Below, in pieces: positions 44,235-53,127 of a DNA stretch of 64,000 bases (its first letter is position 1; each line of letters begins with the position of its first letter). The notes under the pieces were generated by a model. That model worked only from the letters and a program-made list of their open reading frames with translations. It did not search any database and was not told the DNA's origin. The DNA comes from Pseudarthrobacter defluvii (GTDB lineage Bacteria; Actinomycetota; Actinomycetes; Actinomycetales; Micrococcaceae): assembly GCF_030816725.1 (NCBI RefSeq), contig NZ_JAUSYG010000001.1:3782001-3846000 (forward strand). The letters are read 5' to 3'. The position numbers and the translations under genes were made by a program.

Positions 44235-45829
44235 GGCCGGGTGTTTCCTCGTTTCAGCACAGCAGTAAAGACAGCCCCATTATCGTTGGAAACCGTCAGG
44301 TTTCCGCCCGTGCGGCGGCAGACCACCCGGGACAGCGCCAGGCCGAAGCCGCGGCTGCCGGCCGGTCCCGGTTCCTTGGTGCTGAACCCCTGGCGGAAGA
44401 TGTGGTCCGTGGCGCCGCCGGGAACGCCAGGTCCGTTGTCCCGCACGGTCACCACCACGTCTTTCCCTGCCTTGCCCTCCACCAATACCCTGACGGCTGC
44501 CTGTGGAAGCCCAGTGACGGCGTCGAACGCGTTGTCCACCAGGTTGCCCACCACCGTGGTGAGGTCGCGGGACAACCCGTCATCGACCTTCTCCAGCACC
44601 GAGTCCGGGTCCAACTGCAGGGCCGCACCACGCTCGGTGGCAAGGCTGGACTTGGCGATCAGCAGGGCCGCGAGCGCCGGGTCCTTGATCCGGCCGGTCA
44701 CCTCATCATTGAGCCGGGTACGGTCCACGGTGGCACCGTTGACGAACTGGACCACGGAATCGTACTCGCCGATCTGGATCAGGCCGGAGATCACGTGCAG
44801 CTGGTTGGCGAACTCATGCGCCTGTGCACGGAGGGTGTCCGTGGCGGTGCGGGTGGTTCCCAGCTCGTGTTCCAGCTCGGAGAGCTCCGTGCGGTCACGA
44901 AGGGTGGTGACGGAGCCGATCACCCGGCCGCGGGACTCGAACGGCACCCGGTTCATCACCACCAGCCGGTCACCCACCAGCACCAGCCGGTCCGGTCCGG
45001 GCTGCTCGCGGGTGAGGACTTCCTTCAGGGCAGGTTCGACGGCGAGGGCAGCCACGCGCTTGCCCACACAGTCGGGCGGGAGGCCGAGCAGGGCGCGGGC
45101 GCTGTGGTTGGCCACCGTGATCCGCTCGTGCAGGTCCAGCGCCACGACGCCCTCTTTAAGACCGTGCACCATGGCCTCGCGGTTTTCCACCAGGCTGGTG
45201 ATTTCCCTTGGCTCCATGCCCAGGGTCTGCCGCTTGACCCGCCGCGAGAGCAGCAACGAGCCGGCGATGCCCAGGACACTCGCCACCCCCAGGTAGGTCA
45301 GGAGGTTGGGCACGGCGTCGCCCAGCCGTTCGAGCACCGTTGGATAGTTGCGGCTGATGGAGGCGATCCCGATCATGCGCCCGGTGTCATCCAGGACGGG
45401 GACGTGAGCCGACAGGAGCGGGGCAGGGGTCCCGCCCACCACTCCCGTCCAGGCGCGGCCTTCCATCACCCTGCTGGCGCCGAGCTCCAGCGGTTCACCC
45501 AGCAGGCTGGGATCCGAGGACGCCACCACGGTCCGGTCGATTTTTGCCAGTGCCACGCGGGATGAACCCGAGACGATGCGGACGGACTCCGCCACCGCAG
45601 GCAATACTGCCCCGCCGCGCGGGTCTGTCTCCGGAAGGAGCTCACGCACTACGGGATTGCCGCCAAGGGCTTCCGCGGCCGACAGGGCCCGCCGGCCCTC
45701 GATCCGTTCGAACGCGGCAGCGGACTGGGCAACCGAGATGGCCACGACGCCCACCAGGACCGCCAGGACAATGAGCAACTGCAGCAGAAGGTACTGCCCC
45801 GCAAGGGACATTCCTCGTCGTCGAGTCAC
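44231..45829 (-). CDS. CitA/DcuS-type sensor histidine kinase
   Basis: The 532-residue kinase has a signal/helix (about 8-33), an extracytoplasmic PAS-type sensor (about 35-170), a second helix (about 172-195), a cytoplasmic PAS domain (about 210-310), then the SpoB-type phospho-acceptor His in RAQAHEFANQLHVISGLIQ and an ATPase domain (NLVDNAFDAV, RDNGPGVPGG). CitA-family sensors bind citrate outside the cell (family knowledge). It leads the two-gene operon and faces tctC across 290 bases. Confidence 0.92.
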   Translation of the reverse strand: MTRRRGMSLAGQYLLLQLLIVLAVLVGVVAISVAQSAAAFERIEGRRALSAAEALGGNPVVRELLPETDPRGGAVLPAVAESVRIVSGSSRVALAKIDRTVVASSDPSLLGEPLELGASRVMEGRAWTGVVGGTPAPLLSAHVPVLDDTGRMIGIASISRNYPTVLERLGDAVPNLLTYLGVASVLGIAGSLLLSRRVKRQTLGMEPREITSLVENREAMVHGLKEGVVALDLHERITVANHSARALLGLPPDCVGKRVAALAVEPALKEVLTREQPGPDRLVLVGDRLVVMNRVPFESRGRVIGSVTTLRDRTELSELEHELGTTRTATDTLRAQAHEFANQLHVISGLIQIGEYDSVVQFVNGATVDRTRLNDEVTGRIKDPALAALLIAKSSLATERGAALQLDPDSVLEKVDDGLSRDLTTVVGNLVDNAFDAVTGLPQAAVRVLVEGKAGKDVVVTVRDNGPGVPGGATDHIFRQGFSTKEPGPAGSRGFGLALSRVVCRRTGGNLTVSNDNGAVFTAVLKRGNTRP

Positions 45830-46019
45830 AATGGTCTTCCTGGTGGTGCGGTACGGGAGGTTCTCCGGCGCGGCCTGCCGGCGGGCGGAGTGCGCGCAGA
45901 AGCACGGGCGCAGGGCCTGGGGTGATACGGGGAACTATATCCCAAAGCCCACGGCAGGGCCGCTGTGGGGATCCGGAAACGTGAACGCAATGAACATAAC
46001 TTTCTCTGCGTACACAAGA

Positions 46020-46048
46020 GTGATCACGGTCACGGCCGCCCCTAGCAT
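46020..46048 (+). promoter_or_regulatory. Candidate tctCBA promoter with palindrome
   Basis: GTGATCAC (46020-46027) is a perfect palindrome and is followed by GGTCACGG. A -10-like TAGCAT (46043-46048) is 17 bases after GTGATC. This could be the regulated promoter of the tctC gene, with the palindrome as a response-regulator site. The rest of the 290-base region between the divergent operons shows no gene. Confidence 0.35.
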
Positions 46049-46119
46049 CGAAACCACAAGGCATCGGTCTGCAAATGAACCGATGCTGATCAGATTTGTC
46101 TTGAGAGAAGAGGAACAAC

Positions 46120-47130
46120 ATGCGCCAGATCCGCGCATTGCGAGTTGCCGCCGTTGCTGCCGGCATCGCCCTGATGGCCACCGGTTGCGGGGCCACCGGC
46201 AAGAGCTCCACCGGTTCGGAAAGCTCCGGCGCCGCCGCCGGACCCATCACCGGTCTGCAGATCATGGTCCCCAACACGCCCGGCGGCGGCTATGACACCA
46301 CCGCACGTGCCGCCGCAAAGGTCCTCGACGACGAGAAGATCTCCACCAACACCGAGGTCTTCAACCTGGCCGGCGCAGGCGGCACCGTGGGCCTGGCCCG
46401 GATCGTCAACGAAAAAGGCAACGGCGACCTAGCCATGCTGATGGGCCTGGGCGTGGTGGGTGCCAGCTACACCAACAAGTCCGAGTCCAAGCTGACGGAC
46501 ACCACCCCGCTGGCCCGCCTCATCGAAGAACCCGGCGCCATCATGGTCAGCAAGGATTCGCCCTACAAGACCATCGATGACCTGGTGAAGGCCTGGAAGG
46601 CCGATCCCGGCTCCATCTCCGTCGGCGGCGGCTCCTCCCCCGGCGGCCCGGACCACCTGCTGCCCATGCAGCTGGCAGGCGCTGTGGGCATCGACGCCAC
46701 CAAGGTCAACTTCGTCTCCTACGACGGCGGCGGCGACCTCCTGCCCGCAATCCTTGGCAACAAGCTCGGCTTCGCCGCCTCCGGCGCCGGCGAGTACCTG
46801 AAGCAGATCGAATCCGGCGAGGTCCGCGTCCTGGCCACCAGCGGTGAAAAGCGCCTTGACGGTGTGGACGCACCCACGCTCAAGGAATCCAACATCGACC
46901 TGGTGTTCACCAACTGGCGCGGCGTCGTGGCCCCTCCGGGGATCAGCGACAAGGACAAGGCGGCACTGATCGCAGCCCTGGAGAAGATGCACGGCACTGA
47001 GGGCTGGAAGGAAGCGCTGAAGACCCACAGCTGGACCGATGCCTTCATCACAGGCGACCAGTTCAAGACCTTCCTCACCGAGCAGGACAAGCGGGTGGCG
47101 GACGTCCTCACCAAGCTTGGGTTGGCGTGA
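46120..47130 (+). CDS. tctC: Tripartite tricarboxylate-binding lipoprotein
   Basis: The 336-residue protein has a lipoprotein signal (Cys23 after GIALMATG) and the TctC fold (LQIMVPNTPGGGYDTTARAA, FNLAGAGGTVGLARIVNEKG, SVGGGSSPGGPDHLLPMQLA). It captures citrate or a related tricarboxylate outside the cell and delivers it to TctAB. AGAGGAAC precedes the ATG. Its stop overlaps tctB by 4 bases. The facing citrate-type sensor pair is its likely regulator. Confidence 0.95.
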   Translation: MRQIRALRVAAVAAGIALMATGCGATGKSSTGSESSGAAAGPITGLQIMVPNTPGGGYDTTARAAAKVLDDEKISTNTEVFNLAGAGGTVGLARIVNEKGNGDLAMLMGLGVVGASYTNKSESKLTDTTPLARLIEEPGAIMVSKDSPYKTIDDLVKAWKADPGSISVGGGSSPGGPDHLLPMQLAGAVGIDATKVNFVSYDGGGDLLPAILGNKLGFAASGAGEYLKQIESGEVRVLATSGEKRLDGVDAPTLKESNIDLVFTNWRGVVAPPGISDKDKAALIAALEKMHGTEGWKEALKTHSWTDAFITGDQFKTFLTEQDKRVADVLTKLGLA

Positions 47131-47630
47131 CATCCCTGACCACAGGTCTCAAAGGCCGCTCCGAGCTGGGAGTCGCACTCCTGCTCGGGGCGGCCGGCGT
47201 CCTGGTCTTCCTTGACGCCAACGGCCTGGTAACCCCGTATTCGAAGTCTGATCCGGTTGGGCCCAAGACCGTCCCGTTCATCGTGGCCGGAATGCTGGTG
47301 GTCTGCGCCGTCCTGCTGGCCATCAACGTCCTGCGCGGGGGCAAGGGTGAGGCCGAGGGCGGCGAGGACGTCGACCTGGCGCACCCCGCCGACTGGAAGA
47401 CCGTCCTGCCGCTGGCGGGTGCCTTCATCCTGAACATCCTGCTCATCGACTGGGCTGGCTGGGTGATCTCCGGAACGGTCCTGTTCTGGGGCAGCGTCCT
47501 GGCCCTGGGCAGCCGCCACTTTGTCCGGGATGGATTGATCTCCGTGGCCCTGTCCCTGTTGACCTTCTACGGCTTCTACCTCGGCCTGGGCATCGCACTG
47601 CCGGCCGGCCTCCTGGAAGGAATCCTCTAA
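47127..47630 (+). CDS. tctB: Tripartite tricarboxylate transporter small subunit
   Basis: A 167-residue protein with four membrane helices and a charged cytoplasmic loop (GGKGEAEGGEDVD). It starts with GTG overlapping the tctC stop. TctB is the poorly conserved small subunit; assignment rests on order, size and helix number. Its stop abuts the tctA start with no gap. Confidence 0.9.
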   Translation: MTSLTTGLKGRSELGVALLLGAAGVLVFLDANGLVTPYSKSDPVGPKTVPFIVAGMLVVCAVLLAINVLRGGKGEAEGGEDVDLAHPADWKTVLPLAGAFILNILLIDWAGWVISGTVLFWGSVLALGSRHFVRDGLISVALSLLTFYGFYLGLGIALPAGLLEGIL

Positions 47631-49169
47631 ATGGACGTCTGGTCCTCCCTGATGGACGGTTTCGCCACCGCCCTCACCCCCATGAATTTCCTGTACGCCG
47701 TGATCGGCGTCATCCTGGGCACCGCCGTCGGCGTCCTCCCCGGCCTGGGCCCGGCCATGACCGTCGCCCTGCTGCTTCCCGTCACATACGCGCTGGAACC
47801 CACCAGCGCCTTCATCATGTTCGCCGGCATCTACTACGGCGGAATGTACGGCGGCTCCACCACCTCGATCCTGCTCAACACCCCCGGTGAATCGTCCTCA
47901 GTGGTCACCGCCATCGAAGGCAACAAGATGGCCAAGGCGGGCCGGGCGGCGCAGGCGCTTGCGACGGCGGCAATCGGCTCGTTCGTTGCCGGCACCATTG
48001 GCACGGCGCTGCTGGCCGTCTGCGCACCGATCGTGGTGAAGTTTGCCGTCAGCCTGGGCGCACCCAGCTACTTCGCCATCATGGTGCTGGCACTGCTGGC
48101 CGTCACGGCCGTGCTCGGCTCGTCGCGGCTGCGCGGTTTCGCCTCCCTGGGCCTCGGCCTGGCCATCGGCCTGGTGGGGATGGATTCCGTCACCGGTCAG
48201 CGCCGCCTGACGTTCGGCCAGCCGCTCCTGGCGGACGGCCTGGACATCGTGGTGGTGGCCGTTGCCATCTTCGCCGTGGGCGAGGCACTCTGGGTGGCGG
48301 CACACCTGCGCCGCACTCCCCTGCACGCCATCCCGGTGGGCCAGCCCTGGATGGGCAAGTCCGACTGGAAGCGCTCCTGGAAGCCGTGGCTGCGCGGTAC
48401 CGCCTTCGGCTTCCCGTTCGGTGCCCTGCCGGCCGGTGGCGCCGAGATCCCCACGTTCCTGTCCTACGTGACGGAAAAACGCCTCAGCAAGCACCCGGAA
48501 GAGTTCGGCAAGGGTGCCATCGAGGGCGTGGCCGGACCGGAAGCAGCCAACAACGCTGCGGCCGCCGGTACCCTGACCCCCATGCTGGCGCTGGGCCTGC
48601 CCACGAATGCCACCGCAGCCGTTATGCTCGCCGCTTTCACCAGCTACGGGATCCAGCCGGGTCCACAGCTCTTCGAAAGCCAGGGGCCCTTGGTGTGGGC
48701 CCTGATCGCCAGCTTGTTCATCGGCAACCTGCTGCTCCTGATCATCAACCTGCCGCTGGCACCGCTGTGGGCCAAGCTGCTGCAGCTGCCCCGCCCGTAC
48801 CTGTACGCCGGCATCCTGTTCTTCGCCACCCTGGGCGCCTACTCGGTGAACCTGCAGGCGTTCGACCTGGTGATCCTGCTGATCCTGGGCGCACTCGGGT
48901 TCATGATGCGGCGCTTCGGGCTTCCCGTGCTGCCGCTGATCCTCGGCGTGATCCTGGGCCCGCGGATTGAAGGGCAGCTCCGCAAGACCCTGCAGCTGAG
49001 CGCGGGCGATCCGGCAGGGCTCCTGGGTGAGCCGATCGCCGTCGGCATCTATGTCATCATTGCCCTCATCCTTGTCTGGCCCTTTGCCTACAAGCTGATC
49101 CGCCGCAACCGGCCGGAGCGCCGGCCGCTGCTTCCCGCCAACTCTGGTGCAGCCGATTACAGTGACTAA
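47631..49169 (+). CDS. tctA: Tripartite tricarboxylate transporter large subunit
   Basis: The 512-residue protein has 11-12 helices and the family motifs [20 protein letters not shown] (about residues 34-53), [22 protein letters not shown] and [17 protein letters not shown]. It forms the channel, driven by an ion gradient. It begins directly after the tctB stop. It ends 50 bases before a universal stress gene on the same strand, possibly in the same transcript. Confidence 0.95.
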   Translation: MDVWSSLMDGFATALTPMNFLYAVIGVILGTAVGVLPGLGPAMTVALLLPVTYALEPTSAFIMFAGIYYGGMYGGSTTSILLNTPGESSSVVTAIEGNKMAKAGRAAQALATAAIGSFVAGTIGTALLAVCAPIVVKFAVSLGAPSYFAIMVLALLAVTAVLGSSRLRGFASLGLGLAIGLVGMDSVTGQRRLTFGQPLLADGLDIVVVAVAIFAVGEALWVAAHLRRTPLHAIPVGQPWMGKSDWKRSWKPWLRGTAFGFPFGALPAGGAEIPTFLSYVTEKRLSKHPEEFGKGAIEGVAGPEAANNAAAAGTLTPMLALGLPTNATAAVMLAAFTSYGIQPGPQLFESQGPLVWALIASLFIGNLLLLIINLPLAPLWAKLLQLPRPYLYAGILFFATLGAYSVNLQAFDLVILLILGALGFMMRRFGLPVLPLILGVILGPRIEGQLRKTLQLSAGDPAGLLGEPIAVGIYVIIALILVWPFAYKLIRRNRPERRPLLPANSGAADYSD

Positions 49170-49219
49170 GCAGCCGCACCAATGCCATCTACCCACTCTC
49201 AGCAGAACCAGGAGCAACC

Positions 49220-49612
49220 ATGACCGTCGTTGTGGGATACGTCCCCACCCCTGAAGGCGAAGCTGCCTTGACGCAGGCCATCACCGAGGCCCGGAAGAAC
49301 AACAGCACGCTGGTGCTGATCAACTCCTCCAAGGGCGAGGCAACGGTGGACAACCGCTTCGCCCCCGAAGGCGAGATCCAGGACATTGAGCAGCGGCTGG
49401 CCACCCAGGGCATCCAGTACCTGATCAAGCGGCCTGTGCGCGGTCACGATGCCGCGGCCGAGGTGCTGGACGCCGCCGAGGAGCACAAAGCCGACCTCAT
49501 CGTGATCGGCCTGCGGCGCCGCACGCCGGTGGGCAAGCTGATCATGGGCAGCACGTCCCAGCGCATCCTGCTCGAGGCGGACTGCCCGGTCCTGGCCGTC
49601 AAGGCGGGCTAA
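49220..49612 (+). CDS. Single-domain universal stress protein
   Basis: The 130-residue protein has one Usp domain (VVVGYVPTPEGEAALTQAI) and the ATP loop VIGLRRRTPVGKLIMGSTSQRIL. It follows tctA by 50 bases, so it may be the last gene of the tricarboxylate operon. It converges with the FAH-family gene and overlaps its stop by 4 bases. Confidence 0.92.
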   Translation: MTVVVGYVPTPEGEAALTQAITEARKNNSTLVLINSSKGEATVDNRFAPEGEIQDIEQRLATQGIQYLIKRPVRGHDAAAEVLDAAEEHKADLIVIGLRRRTPVGKLIMGSTSQRILLEADCPVLAVKAG

Positions 49613-50490
49613 ACCGTAGCGGCCGCCGGCGTCCGGAACAACTCCTGGCGCTGGCGGCCCAGGCCCTCCACCTCTACCTCCACCACGTCGCCCGGCTGGA
49701 GGTAGGGGAAACGGCCGCTTAAGGCCACTCCCTGCGGCGTTCCGGTGAGGATCACATCACCCGGTTCCAGCCGCATGTACTGGCTGCAGTGGTGGACCAG
49801 GGTGGCGGCGTCGAAGATGAGTTCGGCGGACGTCGAATCCTGCCGGGGCTCACCGTTCACCCAGCTGCGCAGCCGCAGGTTGCCGCCGTCGGCCTCCTCT
49901 GCAGGGACCAGCCACGGACCCAGGGGCGTTGACCCGGGAAGGGATTTTCCCTTGGTCCACTGGACGGCAGCTCCGGGCAGCTGGTACTCCCGTTCGGAAA
50001 AGTCATTGGCGGTGACGTAGCCGGCAATGCAGGCAGCGGCGTCATCCGTGGAACCGAGATAGCTGGCCTCCTTGCCGATCACAACTCCCAGCTCCACCTC
50101 CCAGTCGTAGCGGGTGGAGCGCGGCGGCAGCGGGGCCGGGTCGCAGGGGCCGGTGACGGTGTTGCTCGGCTTGAGGAAGACCACGGGGATGGCGGGCGGC
50201 TCTGCCCCCGATTCCGCCGCGTGCGCGGCGTAGTTCATCCCGATGCCCACCACCGAGCCCGGGCGGGCGATGGGCGCACCAATGCGGAGCGAAACAGCAC
50301 CATCCAGGACCGGCAGCTCCCCCGCCTCAAGGGCCTTCCGGGCCTTGTCCAGTCCACCGGCAGCAAGGAACGCCCCGTCCACCTCGCGGGTAAGGGGCAG
50401 CAGGCTAAAATAGCGGTCCGCCCCGTCCGCGGAGGGAACCAGCACGGCAGGCTGTTCGCTGCCGGATTCGCCCAGGCGCATGATCTTCAT
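49609..50490 (-). CDS. Fumarylacetoacetate hydrolase family enzyme
   Basis: The 293-residue protein has the FAH core: VGIGMNYAAHAAESG, FLKPSNTVTGP, metal-binding YDWEVELGVVIG, GYVTANDFSEREYQ and ILTGTPQGVAL. Such enzymes hydrolyse, hydrate or decarboxylate 2-oxo acids in aromatic or sugar acid pathways; the particular reaction cannot be chosen. It is monocistronic, with no aromatic genes nearby. Confidence 0.9.
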   Translation of the reverse strand: MKIMRLGESGSEQPAVLVPSADGADRYFSLLPLTREVDGAFLAAGGLDKARKALEAGELPVLDGAVSLRIGAPIARPGSVVGIGMNYAAHAAESGAEPPAIPVVFLKPSNTVTGPCDPAPLPPRSTRYDWEVELGVVIGKEASYLGSTDDAAACIAGYVTANDFSEREYQLPGAAVQWTKGKSLPGSTPLGPWLVPAEEADGGNLRLRSWVNGEPRQDSTSAELIFDAATLVHHCSQYMRLEPGDVILTGTPQGVALSGRFPYLQPGDVVEVEVEGLGRQRQELFRTPAAATV

Positions 50491-50624
50491 CCTGAATTCT
50501 CCTCAAGCTTTATCGACAGGTTTCGGGCCCTCTGGGCCCCGCCTCCATGGTCCTTGATTTCGCTGCGCGGCCGGGAACGAAACGCTTTGTGACCGCTTGA
50601 TCGGGGCTTCCAAAGGACAGTCAT

Positions 50625-50654
50625 CTGACATATAAGGGGAGCAGAAGGTAGAAT
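50625..50654 (+). promoter_or_regulatory. Probable sigma-A promoter
   Basis: CTGACA (50625-50630) and TAGAAT (50649-50654) are separated by 18 bases. This gives an expected start near 50661, about 34 bases before the small gene at 50695. Confidence 0.6.
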
Positions 50655-50694
50655 GTTGGAGCCATCCTGGCACGAAACACAGAAAGTTCAGTAC

Positions 50695-50952
50695 ATGACT
50701 ACAGCTACCTTGGAGCGCGTCCCCGCCGCCCAGACGCCCGAAGGACCCGCGCCGCGGTCCATCAGCCTGGAGTTCTCCAGCGCCAGCGAGGTCCACGCCG
50801 GACTGGAAGAGGCGGTAGCCGAACTGATTGAAGTAGCAGCACATGACGCCGCCTGCGGCATCCTGGTTACCAGGCTGCACCCGGGACGCTACACCGTGGC
50901 CCTGGACGAATCAGTGCCCTTCGGCGAGACCTACGAGTCCTTCGCCGCCTGA
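50695..50952 (+). CDS. Small acidic protein of unknown function
   Basis: From ATG 50695 the protein has 85 residues; the frame could start upstream at 50653 but the promoter -10 is there. It has no membrane helix. A proline-rich start leads to a region alternating helix and strand (ASEVHAGLEEAVAELIEVA, CGILVTRLHPGRYTVALDE). I do not recognise it. A strong terminator follows directly. Confidence 0.75.
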   Translation: MTTATLERVPAAQTPEGPAPRSISLEFSSASEVHAGLEEAVAELIEVAAHDAACGILVTRLHPGRYTVALDESVPFGETYESFAA

Positions 50953-50961
50953 CCATAACCG

Positions 50962-51002
50962 AAAAAATCCCCGCACACCGTCATGGCGTGCGGGGATTTT
51001 TT
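50962..51002. terminator. Bidirectional terminator
   Basis: A perfect 15-bp stem (50962-50976 with 50988-51002) with an 11-base loop has A6 on one side and T6 on the other, so it can terminate both converging small genes. Confidence 0.95.
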
Positions 51003-51028
51003 GTTGCTGGTCGCTGCCGGCCGGACTG

Positions 51029-51274
51029 CTAGGCGCGGCGAACCTCGACTCCATCGGACTTCAGGAAAAGCAGCTTCTCCGCCGGACCGGATGGGCCCGC
51101 CGGAACCAGCCAGATGACATTGCCGCTCTGGGACACCTCTTCCACTTCCCCCGCTGCCACCACATGCGCATGCTTGATGATCTCGACGCGGTCCCCGGCC
51201 TGGAGCGACTTCCAGTTGGACACCGCGGCGGACTGGGCATTGCGCCTCGACAGGACTGCCCCACGTGCTTTCAT
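51029..51274 (-). CDS. Small SH3/KOW-like basic protein, unknown function
   Basis: I choose ATG 51274 (81 residues); a GTG at 51310 would add 12. AAAGGGG lies about 14 bases upstream, which is far. The protein has a beta-rich pattern (LQAGDRVEIIKHAHVVAAGEVEEV, NVIWLVPAG) like a small SH3 or KOW fold. It may bind nucleic acid, but that is a guess. Confidence 0.72.
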   Translation of the reverse strand: MKARGAVLSRRNAQSAAVSNWKSLQAGDRVEIIKHAHVVAAGEVEEVSQSGNVIWLVPAGPSGPAEKLLFLKSDGVEVRRA

Positions 51275-51436
51275 TTGAACTTCTACCCCTTTGTATTGTT
51301 CTGCTGCCACAGCCTCTTTGATGTGACTTTCGCTACACCTTCAGTTCTACTACACTCCGGCGCCACAATGGGCCGTGGCGCCGGATATTCCGCACTTCGG
51401 ATCGGAAGCGCAGCAGGTCCTGAAGATCCTTCGGGT

Positions 51437-53029
51437 TCAGGCGAGGGGCCCGACGGCGAATTCGGCCGCGCGGAGCACCTCACCTGAGGCAACGAGCCGG
51501 TCAGCCGCTTCCAGTTCCGGAGACAGGAACCGGTCCGTTCCCGGACCCTCAACAACACTCCGCAGCGCCGTTACCACCGCGGCACCCGCAGGTCCGGGAG
51601 TCAGGACCCCGCCGGACAGCTGGGTCCGGATGTCCAGTGCCCGGGCTGACGTCACCAGTTCAATGGCCAGGACCCGGCGGAGGTTCTCCACTGCCTTGCG
51701 CAGCTTCCGGGCCGCGTGCCAGCCCATGGACACGTGGTCCTCCTGCATGGCGGAGCTCGGAATCGAGTCCACGGACGCCGGCACCGCCAGCCGCTTGTTG
51801 TCCGACACCAGGCCGGCCTGGGTGTACTGGGCGATCATCAGGCCGGAGTCGACGCCGGGGTCCGCGGCGAGGAAGGCGGGCAGCCCGTGCGACCGGGCGG
51901 GATCGAGCATCCGGTCGGTCCGGCGCTCGGCGATGGAGGACAGGTCGGCGACGGCGATAGCCAGGTAGTCCAGGACGTACGCCACGGGAGCGCCATGGAA
52001 GTTGCCGTTCGAGCTGACGCGACCGTCCGGAAGAACCACCGGGTTATCGATGGCTGCCGCCAGTTCCCGGGTGGCCACCAACTCGGCGTGGTCCACGGTG
52101 TCACGGACGGCACCGGCCACCTGCGGGGCGCAGCGCAGCGAGTAGGCGTCCTGGACGCGCGAGTCCCCCACCTTGTGCGAGGCGACGATCGGCGAATCGG
52201 AGAGCACGCGCAGCATATTGTCAGCGCTGGCCGCCTGGCCGGGGTGCGGGCGCAAGGCGGCGTGAAGCTCGGGCAGGAACACCTGGTCGGTGCCCAGCAG
52301 TGCCTCGACGCTGAGCGCGGCGGTGATGTCCGCCGTCGTGAGCAGCCGGCGAAGGTCCGCGATGGCCATGAGGAGCATGCCCAGCATGCCCTCGGTGCCG
52401 TTGACCAGCGCCAGTCCTTCCTTTTCGGCGAGGATGACCGGCTCGATGCCGTGTTCCGCCAGCAGCTCAGCGACAGGCCGCTCTCCGCGCCCGCCGTATG
52501 TGGCGCCGTCGGGCCCTTCTGCTTCGCCTTCGCCCATCAGCACCAGCGCGCAGTGCGAGAGGGGGGCCAGGTCACCGGAGCAGCCCAGCGAGCCGAATTC
52601 ACGGACCACGGGGGTGATCCCGGCGTTGAGGACGTCCACCATGGTCTGCAGGACCACGGTGCGGACGCCGGTGCGGCCGGAGGCCAGGGTCTTGGCGCGC
52701 AGGAACATGATGCCGCGGACTACCTCGCGCTCCACGGCCGGGCCCATGCCTGCCGCATGGCTGCGGATCAGGGACTTCTGCAGCTGGGTGCGCAGCTCGT
52801 TGGGGATGTGCCGGTTGGCCAGCGCGCCGAAGCCGGTGGAGATGCCGTAGGCGGGGATGTCGCTGGCGGCGAGATTGTCGATGTGGGCGCGGACCTTGGC
52901 CACGGTTTCCAGGGTTTCGGGCGCGATGGCCACCTTATCGTCGTGGCGGGCGACGGCGAGCACATCCTCGGGCGTGACGCCCGCCGGGCCGAGGGTGACG
53001 GTGAGCGGTTGGTGCGTAATGGCTGTCAT
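51437..53029 (-). CDS. hutH: Histidine ammonia-lyase
   Basis: I choose ATG 53029 (530 residues); an upstream start at 53053 would fall within the repeat region. The enzyme has the catalytic tyrosine loop AYGISTGFG (Tyr61) and the MIO-forming triad Cys150-Ser151-Gly152 in GSLGCSGDLAPLSH, where many family members have Ala-Ser-Gly. It converts histidine to urocanate and ammonia. It follows hutU on the same strand with a 62-base palindromic repeat in the gap. Confidence 0.96.
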   Translation of the reverse strand: MTAITHQPLTVTLGPAGVTPEDVLAVARHDDKVAIAPETLETVAKVRAHIDNLAASDIPAYGISTGFGALANRHIPNELRTQLQKSLIRSHAAGMGPAVEREVVRGIMFLRAKTLASGRTGVRTVVLQTMVDVLNAGITPVVREFGSLGCSGDLAPLSHCALVLMGEGEAEGPDGATYGGRGERPVAELLAEHGIEPVILAEKEGLALVNGTEGMLGMLLMAIADLRRLLTTADITAALSVEALLGTDQVFLPELHAALRPHPGQAASADNMLRVLSDSPIVASHKVGDSRVQDAYSLRCAPQVAGAVRDTVDHAELVATRELAAAIDNPVVLPDGRVSSNGNFHGAPVAYVLDYLAIAVADLSSIAERRTDRMLDPARSHGLPAFLAADPGVDSGLMIAQYTQAGLVSDNKRLAVPASVDSIPSSAMQEDHVSMGWHAARKLRKAVENLRRVLAIELVTSARALDIRTQLSGGVLTPGPAGAAVVTALRSVVEGPGTDRFLSPELEAADRLVASGEVLRAAEFAVGPLA

Positions 53030-53050
53030 TGAAATTCCTAAAAGAGGTTC

Positions 53051-53112
53051 CATCGACTGCTCCGTAAGGGCCCTTTTGAGGGGTCATAACGGCACTTACG
53101 GAGCAATCGATG
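53051..53112. repeat. 62-bp palindromic intergenic repeat, copy 1
   Basis: A 62-base unit with matching ends CATCGACTGCTCCGTA and TTACGGAGCAATCGATG. The arms pair over about 16-18 bases with one mismatch; the inner part pairs less well. It lies in the hutU-hutH gap. The second copy in this window is at 63618-63679, the same length with the same arms and a different centre. Confidence 0.9.
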
Positions 53113-53127
53113 CGGGGTTTGGCCGGG

